From Bog-113 sp963752695 (GTDB lineage: Bacteria; Acidobacteriota; Terriglobia; Bryobacterales; Bryobacteraceae), in NCBI GenBank assembly GCA_963752695.1, contig CAVVZB010000001.1:558001-622000 (forward strand): a DNA stretch of 64,000 bases. The letters run 5' to 3'. A program made the translations under genes and the position numbers. Position 1 is the first letter of the stretch; the number at the start of each line of letters is the position of its first letter. A model generated the notes under the pieces. The model was given only the letters and a program-made list of their open reading frames with translations, was not told where the DNA came from and did no database searches. This document shows positions 1 through 9,624 of the stretch, piece by piece.

Positions 1-588
1 TCAACCGTGCACGTTGCCGTGGTGGACCCAGGAGTCGGCAGCGCCCGCCGCGCCTTGGCTGCCCGCGTCAGCGGACACACCTTCGTTCTTCCCGACAACG
101 GCCTGCTTTCCTTGATCGGTGCGGAACCGGAGGCTGTTCGCGCCGTGGTCAACCCGGCCTTGATGCAATCGCCTGTCAGCCGCACCTTTCACGGCCGCGA
201 CGTCTTCGCACCTGCCGCCGCCCATCTCGCAGCCGGATTCGATTTCGACGAGGCCGGCCCGCTCATCGAAAACTGGGTTCGTTTTGCAGTTTCCGGCCGC
301 GCGGTCCAGCACATCGACCGTTTCGGCAATGTGATCACAAATTTAAGAGCCGCCGAGAGTCCCAACGCCGCGCTCTCGATTCGCGGGATTGCCATTAACA
401 GCCATGCCTCAAATTACGCCGCTATGCCAAAGGGCGAGCTATTTCTCATCGAAGGCAGCAGCGGGCTTCTGGAAATCTCGGAACGCGAAGCTTCCGCGGC
501 GTCGCGCCTGGGCTGCCATGTCGGCGATCCGATTACTCTTCTTCCCGATGATCACTCCCTGGCATTTCGGCCGGCCGATAGAAGCTGA
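1..588 (+). CDS. SAM hydroxide adenosyltransferase (DUF62), 5'-truncated
   Basis: The reading frame is open at the window edge, so the N-terminus is missing. The start of the visible part, VAVVDPGVGS followed by LPDNGLL, is the conserved core of the SAM chlorinase/fluorinase/hydroxide adenosyltransferase family, and DRFGNVITN is a typical C-terminal-domain motif. Members of the ordinary bacterial branch hydrolyse S-adenosylmethionine to adenosine and methionine in the cytoplasm; halogenation is known only in a few specialised members, and nothing here points to it. About 195 residues are present, so roughly a quarter to a third of the protein lies upstream of the window. Its 3' end overlaps the 3' end of rsmD on the opposite strand by 56 bp. 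Confidence 0.85.
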   Translation, partial: STVHVAVVDPGVGSARRALAARVSGHTFVLPDNGLLSLIGAEPEAVRAVVNPALMQSPVSRTFHGRDVFAPAAAHLAAGFDFDEAGPLIENWVRFAVSGRAVQHIDRFGNVITNLRAAESPNAALSIRGIAINSHASNYAAMPKGELFLIEGSSGLLEISEREASAASRLGCHVGDPITLLPDDHSLAFRPADRS

Positions 589-1093
589 GCACGTTATCGC
601 CTTGCCGAATCTCGCGAACGCGCCGCAAAGCGCCAGCTTCCGCCGGCAGAATCGTTTTCCGGTCATGCTGAGCCACGGCCAATCGCACAGGTTTTGCCCC
701 GAGAACCTGCAACGCCATTGAATATTCACCCGCAAATTCGTAAGGTGGATCAATGAAAACAATATCGGCGTCCTGCGAAGCAAGGTAGATCTTCACGGCC
801 CCGCCCACCACCCGCGCCCGCGCACTCAAATCCAGCGCGGCCAGATTACTCTTGATCACTTCGACTGCGGCTTTATTCTTCTCGATGAAGATCGCCCGCT
901 CAGCCCCGCGGCTCAATGCCTCGATTCCCACCGCGCCCGTGCCTGCATAAGCATCCAGAAACACGCTCCCGGGCAACTCCGGCGCAATCACGTTGAACAG
1001 CGTCTCTCGCAGGCGATTGGGCGTTGGGCGCACTGAGGTGCCTTCCAAACTGCGCAGCTTGCGCGAACGAAACTCCCCGGCGATCACCCGCAT
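533..1093 (-). CDS. rsmD: 16S rRNA (guanine(966)-N(2))-methyltransferase RsmD
   Basis: This 186-residue protein begins MRVIAGEFRSRKL and continues with RPTPNRLRETLFN, both hallmarks of RsmD, which methylates G966 of 16S rRNA using SAM. The SAM-binding motif DAYAGTGAVGIEALSRGA and the catalytic motif IDPPYE (family DPPY) are visible. A start 12 codons further upstream is possible, but the internal ATG at 1091-1093 gives the family's usual N-terminus. That ATG overlaps the recG stop codon as TGATG, so the two genes are probably translationally coupled. The length is normal for the family. Confidence 0.93.
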   Translation of the reverse strand: MRVIAGEFRSRKLRSLEGTSVRPTPNRLRETLFNVIAPELPGSVFLDAYAGTGAVGIEALSRGAERAIFIEKNKAAVEVIKSNLAALDLSARARVVGGAVKIYLASQDADIVFIDPPYEFAGEYSMALQVLGAKPVRLAVAQHDRKTILPAEAGALRRVREIRQGDNVLSFYRPAEMPGSDHREEE

Positions 1094-3198
1094 CAGCCTA
1101 CCTGAACCAGCCCGTACTTGCGCTGCCAATTTTCCCGAATATACGTCACAGCTTCCCGAAGCGCTTCCGGACTTGGCGGCCGCTCAATGAAATCCTGCGC
1201 TTCCCGCCGCGCCACCTCTAAAATCTCCTGGTCGCGCAAAATGTCCGCCACCCGTAACGAGGGCATTCCCGACTGCTTAGTCCCGAAGAACTCACCCGGC
1301 CCCCGCAGCTTCAGATCCATATCCGCTATCACAAATCCATCGTTGGAATCCACCATGGTCCTGATCCGTTCGCGCCCGGCGTCGTTGAGCTTCCCCGTTA
1401 CCAGGATGCAATACGATTGCTCGCCACCCCGCCCCACGCGCCCGCGCAACTGATGCAATTGCGCCAGTCCGAAGCGCTCGGCCTGTTCGATGACCATCAC
1501 CGTCGCATTCGGTACGTCCACGCCCACCTCGATCACCGTCGTTGCCACCAGAATGTGCGTGCGTCCGCGCTTGAAGTCGTCCATCGCCGCTTCTTTTTCT
1601 GCCGTCCCCAAACGCCCGTGCAGCAGGCCCACTTGCAGATCCGGGAACACTTCTTCCCGCAGATGCGCGTGCATTTGTTGCGCCGCCTTCACCGCCGTGG
1701 TTTCCGACTCTTCCACAACCGGGTACACCACATAAGCCTGCTGGCCCGCATCCACCTGCTTACGCACGAAACTCCAAACCTGCTCGATCCGGTCCTGCTC
1801 CACCTGCTTGGTCACGATCGCCTTCCGCCCGGGAGGCAGTTCATCGATCACCGATACATCCAGATCGCCATACACCGTCATCGCCAGCGTTCGAGGTATG
1901 GGCGTTGCCGTCATCACCAGCACGTCCGGATGTACGCCCTTCTGCACCAGTCCCAGCCGCTGGAGCACCCCAAAACGATGTTGCTCGTCGATTACCACCA
2001 GGCCGAGCTTGCTGAACTCGACATCTTTCTGAATCAGCGCGTGGGTCCCCACCGCCACATGGATCAAGCCCGCCGCGATCAGTTTCTTGACTTGCACTTT
2101 CTCGCGGGCGGTGAAAGATCCGGTCAGCGATGCCGTCACATAACCCAGTTTTTCGAACAGCGGCTTAAGCGAGAAGTAATGCTGGGTGGCCAGAATTTCC
2201 GTCGGCGCCAGCACCGCCACTTGATAGCCGTTTTCCAGCGCGATCACCGCCGCTTCCGCTGCCACGATAGTTTTGCCGCTCCCCACATCCCCCTGCAACA
2301 GGCGGTTCATGGGCGCGCCGTTTTCCATGTCCTTCGCAATCTCGCCCAGTACCCGCTTCTGCGCGGCGGTGGGTTTGAATGGGAGCATCTGTTTGATCTG
2401 ATCGCGCACGCTCGGCGTAAGAGCGAAGGAGATCCCTTGCACCGTTTGCGCCTGTTTGCGCTTCAACCACAAGCCGCACTCCAGCCAGAAAAATTCCTCG
2501 AGAATCAGTCGAAAATGCGGCTGCGAACGAAAAGCGTTCAGCGTGCGCAGGTCGCAGCCGCTCGCCGGAAAATGCACCTCGCGCAATGCCGTCCAGCGAT
2601 CCGGCAGCTTATAGCGTCTTCTTAACGGTTCCGGCAGGTGATCCTCGACCGCCGACATCGATTCCAACAGCCGGTGAATCAGCACCCGCAACGCCCGCGT
2701 GTTTACTTTCCCCACCCCCGTATAAATCGGGACAATGCGGCCCACGTGCAGCGTCGTGTCGGCATCGTCTTCGTCGCCCGCCAGCACCTCCATCTCGGGA
2801 TGCAGCATAGTCAGGTCGCCGCGATAGCTGTCGAATTCCACCTTCCCGAACAGTGCGATCCGCTGTCCGGCTTCCATGCGCCCCGCGAGATGCTGCCCGT
2901 GGAACCATTTCCCCGTCAGTGATCCGCCGGAAGCATCGCCGAATTCAACCTCCAGCAGCCCGACATTGCGCCGCCGGAAACTAGCAAGCTTCGCCGACCG
3001 CACCTCTGCGATCACGGTCGCCATCTCACCCGGCGCCAGTTGCGAAATCGGCTTCAGATTACTCCGATCCTCATACCGGAACGGCACATAAGCGAGCAGA
3101 TCTTCAGCCGTCCGGAGCCCTTTGCTCTCCAGCATGGCCGCGCGCGCCGGCCCAACGCCTTTCAAGTAAGTCAGTTCTGTCCCGGGGTCGAGAGGCAA
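1093..3198 (-). CDS. recG: ATP-dependent DNA helicase RecG
   Basis: This 701-residue protein is a full-length RecG, the branch-migrating helicase that remodels stalled replication forks and Holliday junctions. The N-terminal region (KGVGP near residue 14, then an OB-fold wedge domain up to about residue 260) is followed by the helicase core. Walker A is QGDVGSGKT, the Walker B/DEAH-type box is VIDEQHRFG, and motif III is VMTATPIPRT. The motif VI region reads QLRGRVGRG. It is the first gene of a recG-rsmD pair and is divergent from fabI, with only 29 bp between the two start codons. Confidence 0.96.
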   Translation of the reverse strand: MPLDPGTELTYLKGVGPARAAMLESKGLRTAEDLLAYVPFRYEDRSNLKPISQLAPGEMATVIAEVRSAKLASFRRRNVGLLEVEFGDASGGSLTGKWFHGQHLAGRMEAGQRIALFGKVEFDSYRGDLTMLHPEMEVLAGDEDDADTTLHVGRIVPIYTGVGKVNTRALRVLIHRLLESMSAVEDHLPEPLRRRYKLPDRWTALREVHFPASGCDLRTLNAFRSQPHFRLILEEFFWLECGLWLKRKQAQTVQGISFALTPSVRDQIKQMLPFKPTAAQKRVLGEIAKDMENGAPMNRLLQGDVGSGKTIVAAEAAVIALENGYQVAVLAPTEILATQHYFSLKPLFEKLGYVTASLTGSFTAREKVQVKKLIAAGLIHVAVGTHALIQKDVEFSKLGLVVIDEQHRFGVLQRLGLVQKGVHPDVLVMTATPIPRTLAMTVYGDLDVSVIDELPPGRKAIVTKQVEQDRIEQVWSFVRKQVDAGQQAYVVYPVVEESETTAVKAAQQMHAHLREEVFPDLQVGLLHGRLGTAEKEAAMDDFKRGRTHILVATTVIEVGVDVPNATVMVIEQAERFGLAQLHQLRGRVGRGGEQSYCILVTGKLNDAGRERIRTMVDSNDGFVIADMDLKLRGPGEFFGTKQSGMPSLRVADILRDQEILEVARREAQDFIERPPSPEALREAVTYIRENWQRKYGLVQVG

Positions 3199-3227
3199 GG
3201 GTTGTCCGTAGTGTACAATTCGCTCCA

Positions 3228-3995
3228 GTGAGCGATCTTTTAAAAGGCCGTTTGGCCGTCATTCTCGGCGTCGCCAATAAGTGGAGCATCGCGTACGCCA
3301 TTGCCAATGCCTTTGTCCGCGAAGGCGCCGAGCTAGCCCTCGGTTATCTCAGTGATCGCGAGAAGAAGCAAGTGGAAGAGTTCAGCAAAGGCTGGAATGT
3401 GGTCTCCATGTTTCCGTGCGATGTTTCCAAAGATGAGGACCTCGCCAGCTTGACTGAATCCGTGCGAGCACTCAATCGCCCAGTGCACTCGGTTGTCCAT
3501 TGCCTCGCATTTGCGAAACATGAAGAACTGGGCAATCCATTCGTCCAGACAAGCCGCGACGGCTTCCTGCTTGCCCAGAATATCAGCGCGTTCTCCCTTG
3601 TTGGCGTGGCCCGCGCGTTGGCACCCCTGGTCACCGAAGGCGGTTCCATCACCACCCTCACCTACATTGGGAGCACGCGGGTTGTCCCGAATTACAACGT
3701 GATGGGAATCGCGAAAGCGTCGCTCGAGGCCTGCGTGCGATACCTGGCAAGCGAACTCGGACCGGAAAAAATCCGAGTCAACGCCATCTCGGCCGGCCCT
3801 ATCAAGACGGTCTCCGCCCGCGGCGTCAAGGACTTCTCATCCATCCTCGAAGTGGTCCAGCAACGCGCGCCGCTACGCCGAAATACCGACCCGAACGAAG
3901 TTGGCGACACTGCCGTTTTCCTCGCGAGCGATCTGGGACGCGGCGTCACCGGCAACACGATCTTCGTCGATTCCGGCATGAGCGTGATGGGCTAG
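3228..3995 (+). CDS. fabI: Enoyl-[acyl-carrier-protein] reductase (NADH) FabI
   Basis: This 255-residue SDR-fold protein starts at a GTG. It carries the FabI version of the cofactor motif (VILGVANKWSIAYAIA) and the catalytic Tyr-x6-Lys signature within NYNVMGIAKASLE. The segment RVNAISAGPIKT matches the substrate-loop region of FabI. It reduces trans-2-enoyl-ACP in the last step of each fatty-acid elongation cycle. Its length fits the family. It is transcribed away from recG out of a 29-bp gap that contains TACAAT, a possible -10 element. Confidence 0.95.
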   Translation: MSDLLKGRLAVILGVANKWSIAYAIANAFVREGAELALGYLSDREKKQVEEFSKGWNVVSMFPCDVSKDEDLASLTESVRALNRPVHSVVHCLAFAKHEELGNPFVQTSRDGFLLAQNISAFSLVGVARALAPLVTEGGSITTLTYIGSTRVVPNYNVMGIAKASLEACVRYLASELGPEKIRVNAISAGPIKTVSARGVKDFSSILEVVQQRAPLRRNTDPNEVGDTAVFLASDLGRGVTGNTIFVDSGMSVMG

Positions 3996-4007
3996 CTGCC
4001 GGCCAAA

Positions 4008-5786
4008 CTACTCCCACTCGATAGTCGCTGGGGGCTTGTGCGTGAGGTCGTAAAACACCGCCGCGATTCCCTCCAGCTGTAACAACCGATCAGCCATCGA
4101 CCCCAGCAGGTCTTCGTCCATGCTGACCGATTGCGCCGTCATCCCATCCACCGAATCCACCGGCCGCAGTACCACCGAATCGGGCCTATCCGCGCTACCC
4201 AAAGGAATCAGCACCACCGGAAACTGCCAGATCTCCTTGTCGAATCCGCTGTTGTGCGACATTTCCCGCACCACCGCGTCCGCTGCGCGCAGCCGCTCGA
4301 TCCGCTCCAGAGTCACCGTGGAAGCGCATACGCGCAATGACCCAAGCGGCTGATGGGAATCCACCAGCGCGATCACCCGGTTGATCTCCGCCGTATCGTT
4401 GACCAACTCCGTCGCGGCACTCTGCAGATTGGCCTCTTTCGACGGGTACTCGGCCGTGGCCAACACCGGCGCATAGGTTCGAAAATCACCTTGTACCCCG
4501 ACCGAGCGTACCGGCACCACATATGCCTCGCCCAGAGGTGTCAGCGTCGCATCTACCTCCGAGCAAAGGCAGCGAATCGCCAGCCCCGGTCCCGGGAACG
4601 GATGCCGCTCCAAATGCTCCGGCGTCAATCCCAGCTGCCGCCCGATCGCCCGCACTTCGTCCTTATAAAACGAAGCTAGCGGTTCCACTAACCGGCCCTG
4701 CTCAATCAGCGCCTGAATTCCCGCAACGCGGTTATGGTGCGTCTTGATTACCGCCGCCTTGGCTGTGCCGCCCGATTCGATCGTGTCCGGATAAATCGTT
4801 CCCTGCCCCAGGATCCAATGCCCGTCTAGCAAATGTTGCGCGTCGATAATGCGCTCCTGCACGCGCACGAACGCCTCGCCGATGATCGAGCGCTTCAGCT
4901 CCGGATCGCGCGCTTCCGCCAAACTGTGCAGGAACTCGCCTGAGGCTGCTTCCACCGACACATCACCGCCCGTGGAAGCAAACATCGCCCGGACCGCTTC
5001 GGTCTCTCCCGCCCGCATCAGACCCGTATCAACATAAACGCCTCGCACGCGCTCCGTCCCCAACGCCCGCTGACAGAGTGCAAATGCCACGGTCGAATCC
5101 ACGCCGCCGCTCACGAAAAAGAAAACGTTGCGATCGCGCACCGTCGCCCGGATTTGCTCTTCGATTTCCGGTATCTGATGTCCCGGCTCCCAGTCGCGCT
5201 CGCAACCCGCAATCCCGAACACAAAATTTGAAAGCAGTTCGCGCCCCTGGACGGTGTGAACCACTTCCGGATGGAACTGAACTCCGAAGAGGCCACGCTC
5301 GGGCGCTTCCATTACCGCGACGGCGCACGTCGGCGTCGAACCGGTGCGTGTGAACCCGGCAGGCAGCCCGGCCACCACATCCTTATGGCTCATCCAAACT
5401 TGGCGGGCTGACTCCATCCCCGCCAGCAGCTTACTACTCGCAGCGCTCTCTTGCAGATCGAGCAGCGCCAGCCCGTACTCGCCCTTTGTCCCTGGCCGCA
5501 CCTCGCCGCCGAGCTCTCGGGCCATTAACTGTAAGCCATAACAAATCCCAAGTACAGGCGCGCGCCCGTCTAGGATTTGCGGATCGATCCGCGGACTCTG
5601 CAAGTCATAAACGCTCGCTGGACCGCCGGAAATGATGATTGCTTTTACCCCAGCCAGCGCCGTGGCCGGGGTTTCACTCGCGCGGACCTCCGCGTAAACG
5701 CCTAAGTCCCTAATCTTGCGGGCGATCAGGTGGCAATACTGACCGCCTGCATCCAGTACCGCAACCTGCGCGAATCTCTCGGACAA
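4008..5786 (-). CDS. guaA: GMP synthase (glutamine-hydrolysing)
   Basis: This 592-residue enzyme aminates XMP to GMP using glutamine and ATP. The N-terminal class I glutamine amidotransferase (about residues 1-195) shows the nucleophile region LGICYGLQLMA and the FHPEV histidine motif. The ATP pyrophosphatase domain follows with the P-loop VSGGVDST. The C-terminal dimerisation domain ends PPATIEWE, close to the usual PPGTIEWE. The protein is some 65 residues longer than the common bacterial form; the extra length seems to lie in the C-terminal half, as in the longer forms of the enzyme. It starts 2 bp after the S41 protease stop codon, so the two genes are probably cotranscribed. Confidence 0.95.
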   Translation of the reverse strand: MSERFAQVAVLDAGGQYCHLIARKIRDLGVYAEVRASETPATALAGVKAIIISGGPASVYDLQSPRIDPQILDGRAPVLGICYGLQLMARELGGEVRPGTKGEYGLALLDLQESAASSKLLAGMESARQVWMSHKDVVAGLPAGFTRTGSTPTCAVAVMEAPERGLFGVQFHPEVVHTVQGRELLSNFVFGIAGCERDWEPGHQIPEIEEQIRATVRDRNVFFFVSGGVDSTVAFALCQRALGTERVRGVYVDTGLMRAGETEAVRAMFASTGGDVSVEAASGEFLHSLAEARDPELKRSIIGEAFVRVQERIIDAQHLLDGHWILGQGTIYPDTIESGGTAKAAVIKTHHNRVAGIQALIEQGRLVEPLASFYKDEVRAIGRQLGLTPEHLERHPFPGPGLAIRCLCSEVDATLTPLGEAYVVPVRSVGVQGDFRTYAPVLATAEYPSKEANLQSAATELVNDTAEINRVIALVDSHQPLGSLRVCASTVTLERIERLRAADAVVREMSHNSGFDKEIWQFPVVLIPLGSADRPDSVVLRPVDSVDGMTAQSVSMDEDLLGSMADRLLQLEGIAAVFYDLTHKPPATIEWE

Positions 5787-5788
5787 GC

Positions 5789-7375
5789 CTAGTGGGCCAT
5801 CTTCTGAACGATGATCTTCTTCGCTCCGTCAAGTAGCGCCTGCGCTTTGGGCATGGCTTCCAGGGCCTTTGTGACCACTGGATCGGTCGACACTTTATAC
5901 CGGTCGCTCACCTCGGAACCCAGCGCTGTCAGCATCATCTCTGCTCCCAACGTCCGCTTGATCCAATCGTTATCCTTGGTGAAGTCCGCTTCGGTGAATT
6001 TTACGTTCTGTTTCAGCAGCCAATCGTGCAGCTCGTTGACTGTCGTCTGATCAGGCTTCCAATCGGCGGGCAACTTTGTCGAGTGGTCCGAAAAATAATG
6101 CCGCGTGTAGTTCAAAGTTCCCTGAGCGTAGAGGAAGCTCTGCAAGGCGTCGAACTTCTCCGGCGCGATCTTCTCGTCCGGCGAAATGCCGCCGCCCCCG
6201 TATACCGTGCGCCCACCGTCAGTCGTTTTGACGTCCGCCGTGTTGCGGGCTTCGGTGTTGGTCTTGTAGTAGTAATCGAGGAACGAAGTATTCGAGTAAT
6301 CGCGTTGAATCAGCCGTCCACTGGGGGTGTAGTACTTGGCAGTAGTCAGCGCCAATCCCGTGTTCTCGCTAAGCGGGAACACCGTCTGAACAAGTCCCTT
6401 ACCGAACGTGTTGTCACCGACGATCCAACCACGATCGTGATCCTGCAAAGCGCCCGACACAATCTCCGAAGCTGACGCGGAATTGCGGTTTACCAGCACG
6501 ACGATCGGATACAAGTGTCCTTTATTGCCGTTCTGCGCCCGGTAAATGCGTTCCGGTGAAGAGCGCCCGTGGTGGGACACAATCACATCGTTCTTGTTCA
6601 GGAATTTGTCGGAGACCGCAACCGCCTCATTGAGCAACCCGCCCGGATTCCCACGTAGATCCAAAATCAAACCCTTGAGATTGTCTTCTCCGAACTTTTT
6701 GAGCGCCTCGTCCAGTTCCCGTCCCGTCGTCTCCATAAATTGCTGGATATGGATATATCCGTAACCTGGGCTAACCTGGAACGCCTGGTCCACACTTGCT
6801 CGCGTGATGTCGTCGCGAATCACCGCGAACTCCAGTAGGTTAGTGGCGCCTTCGCGAGTGATGCTCACGTGAACCGTCGTACCGCGCGGCCCCTTCAACA
6901 TATCGGCCACTTCCGTCGTGGTCAGATTGTCCGCCGGCTTTCCGTCCACTTTCGAAATAACATCACCCGGCCGCAACCCCGCCTTATAAGCGGGCGAGCC
7001 GGAGAACGGCTTTATCACGACCGTCTTCCCGTTGCGCGTGCTCACTTCCATGCCGATCCCGTAATAATGCCCGCGCTGATCATCGCGCATGTTCGCCATG
7101 TCGTGCGGATCGAAAAAATTCGAGTGAGGATCGAGCGTGCGCAGCATCCCGGGAATGGCACCCTTATAAATGCCACGATCTGCCGTCACCGGATCGGCAA
7201 AGTTCTCTTCCACCAGTCCGTAGACTCTAGTGAAATTGCGAACACTCGATCGGACTTCGTCTTCCGACGATGCCGCCGATGCTGTCATTAACCGCGAGCC
7301 GAACCGGCCCCCGATTACCGAACTTAAAAGAATAAGTGCTGGAATTACGAGAAGCGAACGCCGTCTTTGGGCCAT
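5789..7375 (-). CDS. S41-family C-terminal processing protease with PDZ domain
   Basis: This 528-residue exported serine protease belongs to the CtpA/Prc family. A hydrophobic N-terminal segment (about residues 7-24) is a signal peptide or anchor. A PDZ domain follows (SPAYKAGLRPGDVISKVDG, about residues 125-200). The protease core shows NRNSASASEIVSGAL with the catalytic Ser and TFGKGLVQ with the catalytic Lys of the Ser-Lys dyad. Such proteases trim or degrade periplasmic and envelope proteins from their C-termini. The gene lies directly upstream of guaA with a 2-bp gap, and a TATAAT box lies just before it. Confidence 0.9.
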   Translation of the reverse strand: MAQRRRSLLVIPALILLSSVIGGRFGSRLMTASAASSEDEVRSSVRNFTRVYGLVEENFADPVTADRGIYKGAIPGMLRTLDPHSNFFDPHDMANMRDDQRGHYYGIGMEVSTRNGKTVVIKPFSGSPAYKAGLRPGDVISKVDGKPADNLTTTEVADMLKGPRGTTVHVSITREGATNLLEFAVIRDDITRASVDQAFQVSPGYGYIHIQQFMETTGRELDEALKKFGEDNLKGLILDLRGNPGGLLNEAVAVSDKFLNKNDVIVSHHGRSSPERIYRAQNGNKGHLYPIVVLVNRNSASASEIVSGALQDHDRGWIVGDNTFGKGLVQTVFPLSENTGLALTTAKYYTPSGRLIQRDYSNTSFLDYYYKTNTEARNTADVKTTDGGRTVYGGGGISPDEKIAPEKFDALQSFLYAQGTLNYTRHYFSDHSTKLPADWKPDQTTVNELHDWLLKQNVKFTEADFTKDNDWIKRTLGAEMMLTALGSEVSDRYKVSTDPVVTKALEAMPKAQALLDGAKKIIVQKMAH

Positions 7376-7399
7376 TCTGCGGAGGACCGTCCTTTTGCA

Positions 7400-7405
7400 A
7401 TTATA
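7400..7405 (-). promoter_or_regulatory. Candidate -10 box for the S41 protease-guaA operon
   Basis: The minus strand reads TATAAT, a perfect -10 hexamer, 24 bp before the protease ATG. No convincing -35 hexamer was found at the expected spacing, so the call rests on the -10 element and its position. Confidence 0.4.
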
Positions 7406-7676
7406 AGCCCCGATGCCCTGGAAGAGGAGAAGCTGGGGAGTGAACCGTTACAGTTCCTCAGACGGTCGAAAAGTTGTCGGGTTTCTAATTTCCTCGTTAT
7501 GGTGAGCCCAACCCACGATTGCGCCTTCAGACTAAAATTAAAAAATCTACGTCTTTGTACGCCGCCTGCTATTCCGAATTGGCAGTTGACCCTGTAAATC
7601 GCGCATTTCCGTGTGTTTCCCTAATTTTACAGAGAATCGGAATGGATTATTTCCGCTACTTGCCGCCAGAAACTGC

Positions 7677-7706
7677 TTGACACTCCTATCCGGTATGCGT
7701 TATCAA
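7677..7706 (+). promoter_or_regulatory. Candidate sigma70 promoter for the 526-aa exported protein
   Basis: A perfect TTGACA -35 (7677-7682) is followed after 18 bp by TATCAA (7701-7706), which matches the -10 consensus at four of six positions. Initiation here would give a leader of about 300 nt before the ATG at 8016. Confidence 0.45.
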
Positions 7707-8015
7707 TGACTTTGCCGCCTCAGGTTTCGCTTGAGACGCGAGAGAGGTTTTTGGTAGCGGCTCGCGGGCTTTGTGTGTAGGATGATGCGGATAGGTTCTT
7801 AGGTCGCAGGTTTTGTAGTTCGAAGTTCAGCATTGCAGGTTTGTACATCGCCGGATTTGGCCCCTTTCGGCTATCCGGTACTAGTCGCCTCCGTAAGCGC
7901 CTGGTTTGAGAAGTTGTACAAGAAACATTTGTAGTGGCAGCGAAGGCTGAGGTTCGAGAGTAGACTTCTACCGGTTCAATGATTTTCAAGGTTCAAATTT
8001 TTCAAGGAGAAACGA

Positions 8016-9596
8016 ATGGCAGATTTTAGAAGAGGTCTTTTGCTCGCAGCCATGGCCGTCGCGGTTAGCGCTGGCACGGCGAGTGCGCAGAACGTACCGG
8101 GTTGCACCAGCATCCCGGCGTCGGTCCCCACGCTACGCGCGGAAGGTCAGACGGAACTCGTCGGTAACATCCAATTGAATTGCACGGGGATCCCGAACGA
8201 GTCGATCAACGTTGATGTTCTTTTGAACGGCGGCCAGGTGCCGATCACCAGCCGTGAGACCCCAGTTAGTGAAGCTACCCTCACAGTGAGCTACCCCGGT
8301 ATCGCCGGTTCCACGACGTATGCCGCCGGGTATGTTTCCACCAATTCAACATTTAACAACGATGCGCGGTTTACAGGCGTCGCAATCACCAGTCCGAATC
8401 CGCTAATCTCGATCTCTGGTGTTCGCGCCAACGTGAACCCCACCTACGTGCAGACCAGCTCCACCACCACCTTCGGCAGCGTGCTCGCGACCCTCTCGAT
8501 CAGCAACGGTACGTTGCCGATTCCTCAGGGTGGTAGCAGCTTCTTCGTCGGTATCGTCCTGCCGGGTCTCGGACCGGTCACTGGTGGCAGCACCGGCTTC
8601 ACCGTTCAGTCCTGCTCGGGCGGCGCTCCAATTCCGGCTGGTACTGCCTTCGCAATCTCCATCCCGGAGCTGTTCCCGACGGCTTTCAAGATCCAGGGGC
8701 CCGCGGGCAATTCGGATTCTGAAACCGGCACCACCCCCGGCGCGTTACAGGCTGAATCGGCCACCCAGTTCGCGGTTACCTTCGCGAACATTCCGAGTGG
8801 TGTTACCTTCTATATCCCCCAGACCATCACGAGCCCGGTTGGCGGCGTGGCGGAGCTGGTTGGTACCGAAGGTGGCAATCTCGGACTCGTGTCCTCAGCG
8901 TACGTGACTGGAACCTCTATCGGTTCTACCTTCACGGGTAACGTTCTCCCGATCACCGCAGGCACCACCGTGTTCTACAACGTGGTTGCCGCGAATCCGA
9001 GCTCGATTGACGTGTTCGGTCTCACCACCTATCCGGTTGGAACCGTGAGCGCCACCACTGGTACTCCGACGGTCTCGGTTGTGCTCGCTCCGCGCGCTAC
9101 CGTCCTGACCGTTGCCACACCGCGCTTCATCTCACTCACGTCTACGGGATCCAACCTGCCCGTCATCACGGTAACCCCGTGCCAGACGACGCTGCTGTTC
9201 CCCTACATGACCAACGAGGCTGGTTTCGATACCGGTCTTTCCATCGCCGCGACCAGTGCCGATCCTTTCGGTACCTTCGCTCAGGGCGGTACCTGCAGCT
9301 TGAACTTCTATAACGGAACGTCTACGCCGCCGCCCGCTTACACTCTGACCGTTCCGACGGCTGGTGAAGGACACAACACCATCTCCTCCATCGCCCCGGG
9401 CTTCCAGGGTTATGTGATCGCGGTTTGCAACTTCCAGTACGCTCACGGCTACGCCTTCCTCTCCAACGGTTTCTCGGGGATTGGAAATGGCGGATTGTCT
9501 GAAGGCTACGTCGCTCTTGAAGTCGGTAACACTCGTGGCGGTTCCCCCTCCACTGCGGTTAACGGCGGCACGGGTGGTGAGTCGCTCGGTCACTAG
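8016..9596 (+). CDS. Exported beta-rich protein of unknown function
   Basis: I do not recognise a family for this 526-residue protein. Residues 1-25 are a clear signal peptide (basic start, hydrophobic core, cleavage after SAGTASA). The mature part is rich in Thr, Ser, Gly, Val and Pro with alternating hydrophobic residues, which suggests beta-sandwich modules such as those of bacterial surface proteins. Five or so Cys residues are scattered and could form disulphides. There is no evident membrane anchor or sorting motif at the C-terminus, which is Gly-rich. A strong Shine-Dalgarno sequence (AAGGAG, 6 bp spacing), an upstream TTGACA promoter and a strong terminator right behind the gene suggest an independently and well expressed surface or extracellular protein. 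Confidence 0.8.
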   Translation: MADFRRGLLLAAMAVAVSAGTASAQNVPGCTSIPASVPTLRAEGQTELVGNIQLNCTGIPNESINVDVLLNGGQVPITSRETPVSEATLTVSYPGIAGSTTYAAGYVSTNSTFNNDARFTGVAITSPNPLISISGVRANVNPTYVQTSSTTTFGSVLATLSISNGTLPIPQGGSSFFVGIVLPGLGPVTGGSTGFTVQSCSGGAPIPAGTAFAISIPELFPTAFKIQGPAGNSDSETGTTPGALQAESATQFAVTFANIPSGVTFYIPQTITSPVGGVAELVGTEGGNLGLVSSAYVTGTSIGSTFTGNVLPITAGTTVFYNVVAANPSSIDVFGLTTYPVGTVSATTGTPTVSVVLAPRATVLTVATPRFISLTSTGSNLPVITVTPCQTTLLFPYMTNEAGFDTGLSIAATSADPFGTFAQGGTCSLNFYNGTSTPPPAYTLTVPTAGEGHNTISSIAPGFQGYVIAVCNFQYAHGYAFLSNGFSGIGNGGLSEGYVALEVGNTRGGSPSTAVNGGTGGESLGH

Positions 9597-9624
9597 TCGG
9601 GAAGTACGCGTAGCATCGCAACTT

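Larger units (their letters stand above)
7376..8015. other. 640-bp intergenic region with a long leader before the 526-aa exported protein
   Basis: No convincing gene is present; the one frame of some length (7720-7989, minus) has no recognisable features and no ribosome binding site. The left end holds the protease promoter. The right half looks like a plus-strand 5' leader of about 300 nt. Possible stem-loops are CCGGAT/ATCCGG (7851-7856 with 7873-7878) and a CTCAGG/CTTGAG pair just before 7740. A strong AAGGAG Shine-Dalgarno sequence at 8004-8009 ends the region. Confidence 0.6.

Noticed and set aside
1417..2625. 402-codon frame on the plus strand opposite recG
   Set aside because: The translation is dominated by His, Arg and Gln, typical of the reverse strand of a GC-rich gene. 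recG is unambiguous on the other strand.
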